Origin: Planctomycetota bacterium
GTDB taxonomy: Bacteria; Planctomycetota; Phycisphaerae; WQYP01
Length of the DNA: 13,769 nucleotides
NCBI GenBank assembly: GCA_021798635.1
Contig: JAJZGH010000122.1
Coordinates: 1-13,769 of the forward strand
Direction of reading: 5' to 3'
Shown in pieces: positions 7,730 through 13,769 of this stretch; positions within the stretch are counted from its first letter, which is position 1; each line of letters starts with the position of its first letter. The position numbers were made by a program, and so were the translations under genes. A model generated the notes under the pieces. It did not search any database, was not told the origin of the DNA, and saw nothing but the letters and a program-made list of their open reading frames with translations.

Positions 7730-9004
7730 CTAATTAATCCCGCCGATGTCATGCCGCAGTTGCATGCCCGGAAAATGAATTTTTGCGGCGGCGGCGTAGG
7801 CTTTTTTTTGCGAGTCGGCAAGGCCATCCCCCAAGGCGCATACGCCCAAGACGCGCCCGCCGCTGGTCACCAACCGGCCGTCTTTCATGGCGGTGCCGGC
7901 GTGGAATATTTGCACGTCCGGCATGGCGGCGGCTTGCTCAATGCCCGTAATGGGTACGCCGCGAATAACCTGATCATCGGGTTTCCAACCGTAGCCCTCG
8001 CTGGCCAGCACCACGCAGACGGCGGTTTGTGGTTTCCAAGCCAACGTAATGCCATCGAGTTTTCCATCAATACAGGCCAGCATGACTTCCACGATATCCG
8101 TTTCCAGCCGCATCAGCAGCGGTTGTGCTTCGGGGTCGCCAAATCGGCAATTAAATTCCAGCGTTTTGGGGCCACCGGGGGTTAGCATCAGGCCGATGTA
8201 CAGGATCCCGCAATATTCAATTTCATTGCGTTTGAGCGTATCAAGCAGTGGGACAATAATTTCCCGCTGGACCCGCACCAGCAGTTCATCGGTCAGCAGC
8301 GGTGCCGGGCTGAAAGCCCCCATGCCGCCGGTGTTGGGGCCGGTATCCTTGTCGCCGATGCGTTTATGATCTTGGGCGGATTCCATAATGTACGCACTTT
8401 GGCCGTCCACAAAAGCCAGAAGGGATATTTCCGGGCCATCGAGGCGTTCTTCAATGACCACAGTTTGTCCCGCGGCACCGAAGATTTTTTTCTCCATCAT
8501 ATCGCGGACCGCATCCATGGCCTCCACCGGATCGCGGCAGACAATAACCCCTTTGCCGCGGGCCAGCCCGGCGGCTTTGACCACCAGCGGCTCTGTGCGG
8601 GTTTCCACATACGACAACGCGGATCGCATGTTATTAAAACTGCGGCCCTCGGCTGTGGGGATCAGGGCTTCACGCATGATTTTTTTGGAAAAGCTTTTGT
8701 CTCCTTCCAATTGTGCGGCTTGGCGGCGCGGGCCGAACGCCCGGATTTTTTTCTCCGCCAATGCATCGACCAGCCCTAACGTCAGCGGATCTTCCGGGCC
8801 TACTACGACCAGATCTACTTGACGTGTAACTGCCAGGGCCACCAACTCGGCGATGGCGTCGGCTTTAATGGGAATCAATTCGCCCAAGGCGGCCATTCCG
8901 GGGTTGCCTGGCGCGATCAGCAGCGTGTCGCAAAGCGGGCTGGATTTAATTTTCCACGCCAGAGCGTGTTCACGTCCGCCGGAACCAATGAGTAATATTT
9001 TCAT
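7730..9004 (-). CDS. purD: Phosphoribosylamine-glycine ligase (GAR synthetase)
   Basis: PurD joins glycine to phosphoribosylamine with ATP, the second step of purine synthesis, in the cytoplasm. The 424-residue protein is full length. It opens with MKILLIGSGGREHALAW. The ATP-grasp core follows, with GDKSFSKKIM (101-110), VVKAAGLARGKGVIV (141-155), VIEERLDGPEISLLAFVDG (183-201), DTGPNTGGMGAFSP (220-233) and the metal-binding LEFNCRFGDPEAQPLL (282-297, E283 and N285). The C-terminal GARS-C domain ends the protein. The frame stays open for 11 more codons upstream (to 9037), but the family N-terminus fixes the ATG at 9004-9002; the Shine-Dalgarno there is poor. The gap to leuD upstream is over 200 bases and contains repeats and hairpins, so purD may have its own promoter or leader control. 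Confidence 0.97.
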   Translation of the reverse strand: MKILLIGSGGREHALAWKIKSSPLCDTLLIAPGNPGMAALGELIPIKADAIAELVALAVTRQVDLVVVGPEDPLTLGLVDALAEKKIRAFGPRRQAAQLEGDKSFSKKIMREALIPTAEGRSFNNMRSALSYVETRTEPLVVKAAGLARGKGVIVCRDPVEAMDAVRDMMEKKIFGAAGQTVVIEERLDGPEISLLAFVDGQSAYIMESAQDHKRIGDKDTGPNTGGMGAFSPAPLLTDELLVRVQREIIVPLLDTLKRNEIEYCGILYIGLMLTPGGPKTLEFNCRFGDPEAQPLLMRLETDIVEVMLACIDGKLDGITLAWKPQTAVCVVLASEGYGWKPDDQVIRGVPITGIEQAAAMPDVQIFHAGTAMKDGRLVTSGGRVLGVCALGDGLADSQKKAYAAAAKIHFPGMQLRHDIGGIN

Positions 9005-9045
9005 GGCAACAACATACCTGACTGGAAAAAAGTTCATAGTGCTAT

Positions 9046-9151
9046 CACGGTGCTCTCGTACGCGATGCGCCTTCTATGAGCAACGGATGATTAATTCGGT
9101 GGTTGATCTCGTGCCGCTAACCAACCACCGTGTTATCACCACGGTGCTCTC
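9046..9151. repeat. Pair of 12-base direct repeats between leuD and purD
   Basis: CACGGTGCTCTC occurs at 9046-9057 and again at 9140-9151. Both copies are preceded by TATCA and followed by similar bases (GTACGC and TTGCGC). On the minus strand they read GAGAGCACCGTG, one before and one after the hairpin region in the purD leader. They could be binding sites for a regulator or the remains of a small duplication. Confidence 0.55.
9097..9146 (-). promoter_or_regulatory. Two overlapping, mutually exclusive hairpins upstream of purD
   Basis: CGGTGGTTG (9097-9105) pairs perfectly with CAACCACCG (9122-9130) across a 16-base loop. CACCGTG (9126-9132) pairs perfectly with CACGGTG (9140-9146) across a 7-base loop. 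The two stems share bases 9126-9130, so only one can form at a time. This is the arrangement seen in attenuators and some riboswitches. There is no T-run and no recognised riboswitch core, so the role is inferred only from geometry and from position between leuD and purD, both on the minus strand. Confidence 0.35.
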
Positions 9152-9219
9152 TTGCGCCTACAAATTGCGAGTGAAGCACACCATGTATAACGCGCACTGG
9201 CCACGCGGCTGGCCCGGCA

Positions 9220-9786
9220 TTACATCGATTTAAGCATTCCGGCCTCGCGGGCGTACTGGAATACGCCACCGGCATCAATGATGGGTTTAACATCGCCCAG
9301 CGGCTTAAGTTTATGAGTCGTGTTCCGGGTGACATTCGTCACCAGAGAGTTATCAATATCGACAATCAGTTCATCACCGGTTTGGGTGATTTCCACCAGG
9401 CGATCAACGGTTTCGCAGGGGACCAGGTAGCCTCCGTTGACGCAGTTGCGGAAAAAGATGCGCGCGTAAAATTCCGCCAGCACGACGCGAGCGCCGGCTT
9501 CGGCAATGGCCAGAGGGGCATGCTCCCGGGATGAACCGCAACCGAAGTTTTTGCCGCCCAAGACGATGGCAAAATCGGTTTTAAATTCATTGGGGCGCAC
9601 AAAGCGGATCGTACCGTCCGGCAGACCACTTTGACCGGCCGGCACGCCATCCATCGCGTACATGCCGAAGTATTTGCGTTCTTCCGGGTCCGAGGGGTTA
9701 TAGCTTAGAAATTTGGCGGGGATAATTTGATCTGTATCAATATTATCGCCAAGCACAAAAACTTTTCCGCGAATGATATTCTGCAT
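9220..9786 (-). CDS. leuD: 3-isopropylmalate dehydratase small subunit
   Basis: LeuD is the swivel-domain subunit of isopropylmalate isomerase, which with LeuC (iron-sulfur subunit) converts 2-isopropylmalate to 3-isopropylmalate in leucine synthesis. The 188-residue protein has GDNIDTDQIIPAKFL (about 13-27), the active-site GGKNFGCGSSREHAPLAI (about 77-94), EFYARIFFRNCVNGG (105-119) and the C-terminal aconitase-like tail. Its length fits bacterial and archaeal stand-alone small subunits. The start is the ATG at 9786-9784, preceded by only a weak GGAA. No leuC lies in the window, so the two subunits are encoded apart. It follows a 26-residue basic protein gene by 23 bases, probably on the same mRNA. 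Homoaconitase or methylthioalkylmalate-type small subunits look very similar, so the pathway call assumes the common case. Confidence 0.93.
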   Translation of the reverse strand: MQNIIRGKVFVLGDNIDTDQIIPAKFLSYNPSDPEERKYFGMYAMDGVPAGQSGLPDGTIRFVRPNEFKTDFAIVLGGKNFGCGSSREHAPLAIAEAGARVVLAEFYARIFFRNCVNGGYLVPCETVDRLVEITQTGDELIVDIDNSLVTNVTRNTTHKLKPLGDVKPIIDAGGVFQYAREAGMLKSM

Positions 9787-9809
9787 AACTCAGTTCCGGT
9801 AAGCAGGGA

Positions 9810-9890
9810 TTACTGCTGATGGTGCCGTGCCTTCCATTTGGCATGACGTTTCTTACTGCCGATCTTACGACGGCGACGTGGTTTTGGCAT
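9810..9890 (-). CDS. 26-residue Arg/Lys-rich protein upstream of leuD
   Basis: This short reading frame runs from ATG 9890-9888 to TAA 9812-9810. It is supported by an unusually good Shine-Dalgarno, AAGGAG (9903-9898), seven bases before the ATG. The product begins MPKPRRRRKIGSKK and has 12 Lys/Arg and 3 His in 26 residues, with one Trp (W19). Such composition is typical of tiny ribosomal or rRNA-binding proteins (bTHX, bL36, AURKAIP1/COX24-type), though it matches none that I can name with certainty. It lies 23 bases before leuD and is probably on the same mRNA. An alternative is a translated leader peptide, but it contains no leucine codons, so a classical leucine attenuator is unlikely. 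No other gene occupies these bases. The function is unknown; a nucleic-acid or ribosome-binding role is inferred from charge. Confidence 0.65.
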   Translation of the reverse strand: MPKPRRRRKIGSKKRHAKWKARHHQQ

Positions 9891-10087
9891 AATCACACTC
9901 CTTGAATGTCCAATATCTCGTTTGGCAACTTCAGCCAAGCACTATAAAGTATGGGATTATGGCCCGGCGGTCAAACCGTTTTGGCAGTCTTTCCGAGAAA
10001 TCCGCGGTGATTGCTTGGAAAAAATCCTGCCGAGGACGGCGCCGGTGCCGCAGTTTTCGCAATTACCAGCGAGGGAGCAATTCCATT

Positions 10088-10732
10088 ATGACCCAGCGGC
10101 AACATCGAAAAACATCGCAACTGGCGCGAAATTCAGGACAATTAATCATGTCTCCGGCAGGAGTGGGACTCATTATTCAGCGGGAATTAGTACATCCGCC
10201 GCTGTTTGCGGCACTCTCTTCTTTGCAGGGGAAGAATATCGCCTGTGTGCGCATGGTGGTGGTGCGGGCGTTTGATATCCGCACCATGACGTTGCAAACC
10301 AGCGCCGATAGCCGCAGTGCTAAAGTGGCCCAGTTGCAGGCGCATCGGAAAAGCGAATTATGCCTGTGGCTGCCTGCGCTTGCGACGCAGTTGCGGCTGC
10401 TGGTGAGGTGGCGTGTCATCACGCAGGATGGGGTGGAACATTCCAAGCGTGATTTTATGATCTGGCAAAAGCTATGGCAGGGCTATAGCGCAAAATCGCG
10501 GAATTTATTTACCGGCCCGCAACCGGGGCGACCGGTGGCCATGCGGCGGCATGGGCCTGCAAGTGTCGGCGCGGCGGAGAATACTGACGACGCTGATCCG
10601 CCGGCAAATTTTGCCGTGCTGATAGGCCGCATTGAATCCATTGATGCCCTGTACTTGAACCCCGAAGGCCACCAACGCTACCGCCACCGCCGCATCGCCG
10701 ACCGGTGGGAGACATTAAAAATCAATGCGTGA
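10088..10732 (+). CDS. Pyridoxamine-5'-phosphate-oxidase-like flavin-binding protein
   Basis: The 214-residue product resembles the PPOX/FMN-binding split-barrel group. After a variable N-terminus come VRMVVVRAFDIRTMTLQTSADSRSAKVAQL (about 54-83) and LRLLVRWRV (102-110). They match the family pattern of a conserved R-T/V-V-V-L-R strand, a D-x-R-S-x-K-x-x-x-L helix contacting FMN phosphate, and the Q-L-R-V-x-G-R-A strand. The end, FAVLIGRIESIDALYLNPEGHQRYRHRR...W, matches the typical C-terminal segment. Relatives include pyridoxine oxidases and many uncharacterised flavin proteins; several residues differ from classical PdxH, so I do not name it pdxH. I chose the ATG at 10088 because GAGGGAG (10071-10077) precedes it at good spacing. 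The frame is open back to a TTG at 9902, but that extension looks unlike the family. The ATG at 10148 (194 residues) is also possible. Confidence 0.72.
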   Translation: MTQRQHRKTSQLARNSGQLIMSPAGVGLIIQRELVHPPLFAALSSLQGKNIACVRMVVVRAFDIRTMTLQTSADSRSAKVAQLQAHRKSELCLWLPALATQLRLLVRWRVITQDGVEHSKRDFMIWQKLWQGYSAKSRNLFTGPQPGRPVAMRRHGPASVGAAENTDDADPPANFAVLIGRIESIDALYLNPEGHQRYRHRRIADRWETLKINA

Positions 10733-10739
10733 AGCAAGA

Positions 10740-10767
10740 TTGACGTGACCCACAACTGGACTACAAT
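10740..10767 (+). promoter_or_regulatory. Near-consensus promoter for the ATPase gene, predicted leaderless mRNA
   Basis: TTGACG (10740-10745) and TACAAT (10762-10767) are 16 bases apart, each one mismatch from the sigma-70 consensus. Transcription would start about 7 bases after TACAAT, near 10773-10775, which is the ATG of the ATPase gene (10774). No Shine-Dalgarno lies before that ATG, consistent with leaderless translation. The -35 box lies just after the stop of the flavin-binding protein gene. Confidence 0.55.
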
Positions 10768-10773
10768 TAAACT

Positions 10774-11898
10774 ATGATAACTCGACTTTACGCCCATAAT
10801 TTCCGTTGCCTGCTGGCCTTCGAGGCGGAATTTAACTCGTTCGGCGTGCTGTGCGGGCCTAATGGAGCAGGAAAAAGCTCAGTCTTTGACGCCCTGCGCC
10901 TGATTCGAAATCTTGCGACGGGCGATGGAATTCTCGGAGGTGAGGGCGACCGGGACATTGCGCAGTTGGAGTTCACCAAATGGCAGGCTGGTTCGGCGGA
11001 GAGCACGATTCAGGAGTTTGAGCTGAGTCTGACGGCCGAAGGGCACGCCTTCGAGTACGTGATTCACATTGAACAGACAGCCAACTTCGAGAAACCACGA
11101 ATCATAAAAGAGCAGGCTATCTGTGACAATAAAAACCTTTTCGAGCGGGATCTGAAAGGGGTGCGATTCCGCAGGTCAGACGGCACCGAAACCGGCTTCC
11201 CGTTGGACTGGCGGCAATCCGCGCTGGCATCCATCCAACCCAGCGGTAGCATGGGTGACTTGGCCATTCTCCAGGAGGCAATGGCCAAGCTCCTGATCCT
11301 GCGCCCCAATCCACGCGGCATGGAACGTGAAAGTAAAGCCGAGGCGAAACGTCCTGACGTACACATGGGCAACCTGACGTCGTGGTATCGCGTGTTGTCA
11401 GCGGAGCAGGAGTGGACAGACAAGCTACGCGACTCATTGCATGAGGTTTGGCCGGATTTTAAGGCATTTCGATTGGAGAATGTGGGCCTGAATAGCAAGG
11501 CTCTGCAACTCCGATTCGAAAGCTCGAACGGTATCGATGCAGGCTTGTTTTTTTTCGACCAGCTTTCTGACGGAGAAAAGGCGCTGCTGGGCCTGTACAT
11601 GGTGCGCGCTGCTCTGGCAACCGGGGCTGTGCAGACGGTGTTGATCGACGAGCCAGACAACTTCGTTGGCTTGCCCGAGCTTCAGCCTTGGGTGCATTCC
11701 ATCAGGGAATTGTTGGATCAAGACCATCAGGCCATTCTCATTTCACACCATCCCGAAATCTTGAGCAGCGCGGGGGAGGATTTCGGCCGGTATCTGTGGC
11801 GCGATAACCATACATCGCCAACGCGCATCGGCCCCCTGAAGGTTCCCGATGGCATCAGCGCCGGCGAGGCTGTCGCCAGAGGGTGGGTCCGTGGCTAG
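10774..11898 (+). CDS. AAA/ABC-type ATPase (RecF/OLD-like, AAA_21 family)
   Basis: This 374-residue protein has a single, complete ABC/SMC-like nucleotide-binding unit. The N-terminus MITRLYAHNFRCLLAFE is the usual first strand of AAA_21/RecF-like ATPases. The Walker A is GPNGAGKSS (28-36), the ABC signature LSDGEKALL (264-272), the Walker B TVLIDEPDN (288-296) and the switch region LISHHPEIL (322-330). Between Walker A and the signature lies a mixed insert without long coiled coil, unlike Rad50/SMC. Proteins of this family pair with nuclease partners in OLD, Gabija, PARIS and similar systems, where they sense and trigger. Here the gene overlaps the next by 8 bases, and that gene encodes a TOPRIM-like protein, so a two-component complex is likely. 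There is no membrane segment or signal peptide. The motifs are intact, so it should bind and hydrolyse ATP. Confidence 0.9.
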   Translation: MITRLYAHNFRCLLAFEAEFNSFGVLCGPNGAGKSSVFDALRLIRNLATGDGILGGEGDRDIAQLEFTKWQAGSAESTIQEFELSLTAEGHAFEYVIHIEQTANFEKPRIIKEQAICDNKNLFERDLKGVRFRRSDGTETGFPLDWRQSALASIQPSGSMGDLAILQEAMAKLLILRPNPRGMERESKAEAKRPDVHMGNLTSWYRVLSAEQEWTDKLRDSLHEVWPDFKAFRLENVGLNSKALQLRFESSNGIDAGLFFFDQLSDGEKALLGLYMVRAALATGAVQTVLIDEPDNFVGLPELQPWVHSIRELLDQDHQAILISHHPEILSSAGEDFGRYLWRDNHTSPTRIGPLKVPDGISAGEAVARGWVRG

Positions 11899-12469
11899 CC
11901 GCACGCAAATCGTTTGCCTGCATGAGGGCGAGGCCAGACGTAGCATTGATCCGATATTCATCACGCGTCTTATGAAGGCGCTTAATCCTGCCTGGGTCCG
12001 ACATGGGGACGGCAGCAACATCGTGCGCACAGTGAGTCTTGGAGGAAGAACAACCCTGATCCAACGCATGCCCGGCGAGTTAAGGAGTTGTTTGGAGATG
12101 GGTGGCCACACCACACTGATGGTCTGGGCCGATCTGGATCACGATATGAAGGACGGTGATCAGTTAAAGGAAGTGTTCTGGCGGGCCGCAGAGCAAGCTG
12201 GAATTACCAAAGACCAGTTTGATCAGGTTGTTTTCGTGTTCGCCAAAGACCGCCTCGAAAACTGGATCGAGTTTTTGCTAAACGGCGCAACCGATGAGTC
12301 AAAATCCGCGCCCAAGCGAAAACACGATCGTTTGGTGGCGGACGCTGCGCGCTCGCTGGCCGAAAGGTGCTTAAGCGGAACTGCCGTACCGAAACTTCCA
12401 CCCTCCCTTGCCTGGTCGTGCCGAAATTGGCGCACGTTGGTTGCGCGAATGGGGCGAGATACCGCCTGA
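11891..12469 (+). CDS. DUF4276/TOPRIM-like small protein, partner of the ATPase
   Basis: The protein has 192 residues from a GTG at 11891. That start is supported by AGAGGG (11878-11883) just upstream and by the onset of the conserved strand (ASRTQIVCLHEGE). An ATG at 11849 would add 14 residues that look unlike the family. Features fitting a TOPRIM-like fold are an early acidic motif, LHEGEARRSID (E12, E14), a D-x-D strand, MVWADLDHDMKDGD (D81, D83), and FVFAKDRLENWIEFLL (115-130), resembling the E-x-W-L segment of DUF4276 proteins. These acidic residues would bind metal for nuclease activity in the OLD/PARIS-type fold. The gene overlaps the ATPase by 8 bases and has no independent promoter that I can see. 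DUF4276 proteins commonly neighbour AAA ATPases, which supports a joint role, probably defence. Nuclease activity is inferred, not shown. Confidence 0.7.
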   Translation: MASRTQIVCLHEGEARRSIDPIFITRLMKALNPAWVRHGDGSNIVRTVSLGGRTTLIQRMPGELRSCLEMGGHTTLMVWADLDHDMKDGDQLKEVFWRAAEQAGITKDQFDQVVFVFAKDRLENWIEFLLNGATDESKSAPKRKHDRLVADAARSLAERCLSGTAVPKLPPSLAWSCRNWRTLVARMGRDTA

Positions 12470-12611
12470 GAGCGTGTTGTAAAATCGGCTACCTATTGTC
12501 GCCGTCGCGCTCGTCCGTCGTGCAGCCGACAGAGTTAACAATGATCTATGAGAGGGCGGGCAAGCCGCGGTCTTTTCACGATTCCGGTTTCCGGTGCAAA
12601 AAGTTATTCTG
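12470..12611. other. Gap between convergent genes with weak terminator-like structures
   Basis: No gene is seen here. TCGGCT (12485-12490) and AGCCGA (12524-12529) could pair across a 33-base GC-rich loop. GCGG (12556-12559) and CCGC (12565-12568) form a small stem followed by GGTCTTTT, a poor intrinsic terminator for the ATPase pair. Neither is strong. Confidence 0.25.
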
Positions 12612-13598
12612 TTATTTTCCCAGGCGCTCCATCATGGGGGCCGGGTAGCGCAGGCCGGCGGTGGCACCTTTGGGGGCGGCGGCGTTGAGGCGGCTGACAT
12701 CGGCGGCGGTCAGAATGACGTTCTGGGCGGCGAGATTTTCATGCAGATATTTGCTGCGGCGGGTGCCGGGGATGGGGATGACATCGCTACCGCGGGAAAG
12801 CACCCAGGCTAACGCCAGTTGGCTGGGGGTGCATTGTTTTTCTGCCGCCAGTTCCTGCACTTTTTTGACGAGTTCCAGATTTTTTTGAAAGTTTTCAGTT
12901 TGAAATCGCGGGTGATTTCGGCGATTGTCATTGACGGCCAAATCTTCGGGCTTTTTTATCTGACCGGTTAAAAATCCGCGCCCCAACGGACTATACGCCA
13001 CGAAGGCGATTCCCAAATCCCGGCAAACCTGCAATACACCATCTTCCGGGTCGCGTGTCCAAAGGGAGTATTCGCTCTGCAGAGCTGATATTTTATGAAC
13101 TTTCGCGGCGCGGCGAATCGTTTGGCCGCCCGCTTCGGACAAGCCCAGATATTTTACCTTGCCGGCTTGGACCAATTCGGCCATGGCACCTACGGTATCT
13201 TCAATCGCGGTAGTGGTATCCACGCGGTGCTGGTAGTACAAATCAATATGATCCACGCCGAGTCGCTGCAGGCTGGCGTCACAAGCTTTCTTCACGTATT
13301 CCGGCGTGCCGCACACGCCGAGGAATTCCCCTTTAGGCCCGCGCACATTGCCAAACTTGGTGGCGAGGAACACTTTATCTCTGCGGTCTTTTATAGCCTT
13401 GCCCACCAGTGTTTCATTATGCCCTACGCCGTACATATCCGCGGTATCAAGAAAGTTGCCACCGGCGGCCAGATATTCATGAATGACCACGACGGATTGG
13501 GCATCATCAGCGGGGCCGTAAAATTCGCTCATTCCCATACATCCCAGGCCGATGGCTGAAACGTGCGGGCCATTTTTTCCTAAAGATCGAGTGTGCAT
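12612..13598 (-). CDS. Aldo/keto reductase
   Basis: This is an NADPH-dependent oxidoreductase of the aldo/keto reductase superfamily, of the common bacterial type related to YajO, AKR8 and AKR13. The 328-residue protein is full length for this group. The (beta/alpha)8-barrel motifs are [15 protein letters not shown] (14-28), the catalytic tetrad D51, Y56, K81 and H124 ([22 protein letters not shown]), KYLGLSEAG (149-157), [11 protein letters not shown] (173-183), [12 protein letters not shown] (201-212) and the NADP-binding [18 protein letters not shown] (274-291). The start at 13598 is fixed by AAGGAG seven bases before the ATG; the frame extends slightly further, to a TTG that would swallow this site. 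The substrate is not predictable: such enzymes reduce a broad range of aldehydes and ketones. It stands alone, convergent with the ATPase pair, and has its own candidate promoter. Confidence 0.95.
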   Translation of the reverse strand: MHTRSLGKNGPHVSAIGLGCMGMSEFYGPADDAQSVVVIHEYLAAGGNFLDTADMYGVGHNETLVGKAIKDRRDKVFLATKFGNVRGPKGEFLGVCGTPEYVKKACDASLQRLGVDHIDLYYQHRVDTTTAIEDTVGAMAELVQAGKVKYLGLSEAGGQTIRRAAKVHKISALQSEYSLWTRDPEDGVLQVCRDLGIAFVAYSPLGRGFLTGQIKKPEDLAVNDNRRNHPRFQTENFQKNLELVKKVQELAAEKQCTPSQLALAWVLSRGSDVIPIPGTRRSKYLHENLAAQNVILTAADVSRLNAAAPKGATAGLRYPAPMMERLGK

Positions 13599-13626
13599 TT
13601 CAAACTCCTTATTGCAACACAAAGGT

Positions 13627-13656
13627 TATCGTATGCACCGCGATGGTCGAATGGCA
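13627..13656 (-). promoter_or_regulatory. Candidate promoter of the aldo/keto reductase gene
   Basis: On the minus strand TTGCCA (13656-13651) and TACGAT (13632-13627) are 18 bases apart. Transcription would start near 13620, giving a leader of about 22 bases that contains the AAGGAG ribosome binding site. Both boxes are reasonable matches to the sigma-70 consensus. Confidence 0.4.
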
Positions 13657-13769
13657 AGCGCCGCCTGACAGGTTGCGAGGGCGAAGTAGCGAGGGGTGTG
13701 CTGATCCAGATAGGTGGGTCGTTGGTGCCGGGAACATCCGCAGCACTGGCGGTGGCACCCTGGCGGTGG
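13642..13769. other. Right-edge sequence with open frames and a TGGCGGTGG direct repeat
   Basis: The last bases upstream of the aldo/keto reductase gene contain TGGCGGTGG twice (13747-13755 and 13761-13769). One plus-strand frame stays open from an ATG at 13642 to the edge but has no ribosome binding site. A minus-strand frame reading DVPGTNDPPIWIST is also open across the region. Either could be the edge of a repeat or of a gene, and the window ends too soon to decide. Confidence 0.25.

Noticed and set aside
9902..10087. N-terminal extension of the flavin-binding protein from a TTG start at 9902
   Set aside because: The 62 extra residues look unlike any family N-terminus, the TTG overlaps the Shine-Dalgarno of the divergent 26-residue gene, and a better ribosome binding site precedes the ATG at 10088.
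11064..11660. 198-residue minus-strand open frame inside the ATPase gene
   Set aside because: It lies opposite the Walker A-to-B region of a clear ATPase; its Ser/Arg-rich sequence is typical of an antisense shadow.
11849..11890. Earlier ATG start (11849) for the TOPRIM-like protein
   Set aside because: It adds 14 residues without a family match and has no ribosome binding site, whereas the GTG at 11891 has AGAGGG upstream and begins right at the conserved strand.

Overview
The window looks like a moderately GC-rich Gram-negative bacterial chromosome. Housekeeping genes lie singly or in short runs, with small accessory cassettes between them. The style (a secreted glycosidase-like protein, an AsmA-like protein, leuD and purD in isolation, a tiny basic protein) hints at Planctomycetota or a relative, but nothing here proves the phylum.

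Layout. (1) 3-461, +: the C-terminal end of an RtcR-type sigma-54 activator; the rest of the gene is outside the window. (2) 474-5371, -: a likely four-gene transcription unit. In order of transcription it holds a large secreted TIM-barrel glycoside hydrolase-like protein, the methionine sulfoxide reductase MsrB, a membrane-anchored AsmA-like protein, and an ArsB/NhaD-type permease whose start is translationally coupled (TGATG). (3) 5710-7520, +: a tightly coupled pair (TAATG), a GlnD/DUF294-like nucleotidyltransferase followed by a xylose-isomerase-like TIM-barrel protein. (4) 7730-9890, -: purD, a 182-base gap with direct repeats and two mutually exclusive hairpins, then leuD, preceded by an unlisted 26-residue Arg/Lys-rich protein with a strong Shine-Dalgarno. 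(5) 10088-10732, +: a pyridoxamine-phosphate-oxidase-like flavin-binding protein. (6) 10774-12469, +: an AAA/ABC-type ATPase overlapping a small DUF4276/TOPRIM-like protein. The ATPase gene has a near-consensus promoter so close to its ATG that the mRNA is predicted to be leaderless. (7) 12612-13598, -: an aldo/keto reductase.

How they may work together. The minus-strand genes encode envelope, repair and metabolic functions. The two plus-strand pairs are self-contained, each with its own candidate promoter and overlapping genes, and sit between unrelated core genes, as small transferable modules do. The ATPase + TOPRIM-like pair has the general build of OLD/Gabija/PARIS-type two-component defence systems. 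The nucleotidyltransferase + TIM-barrel pair is the less understood of the two and the best candidate here for an undescribed enzymatic system. No rRNA, tRNA, CRISPR array or intact insertion sequence was recognised.
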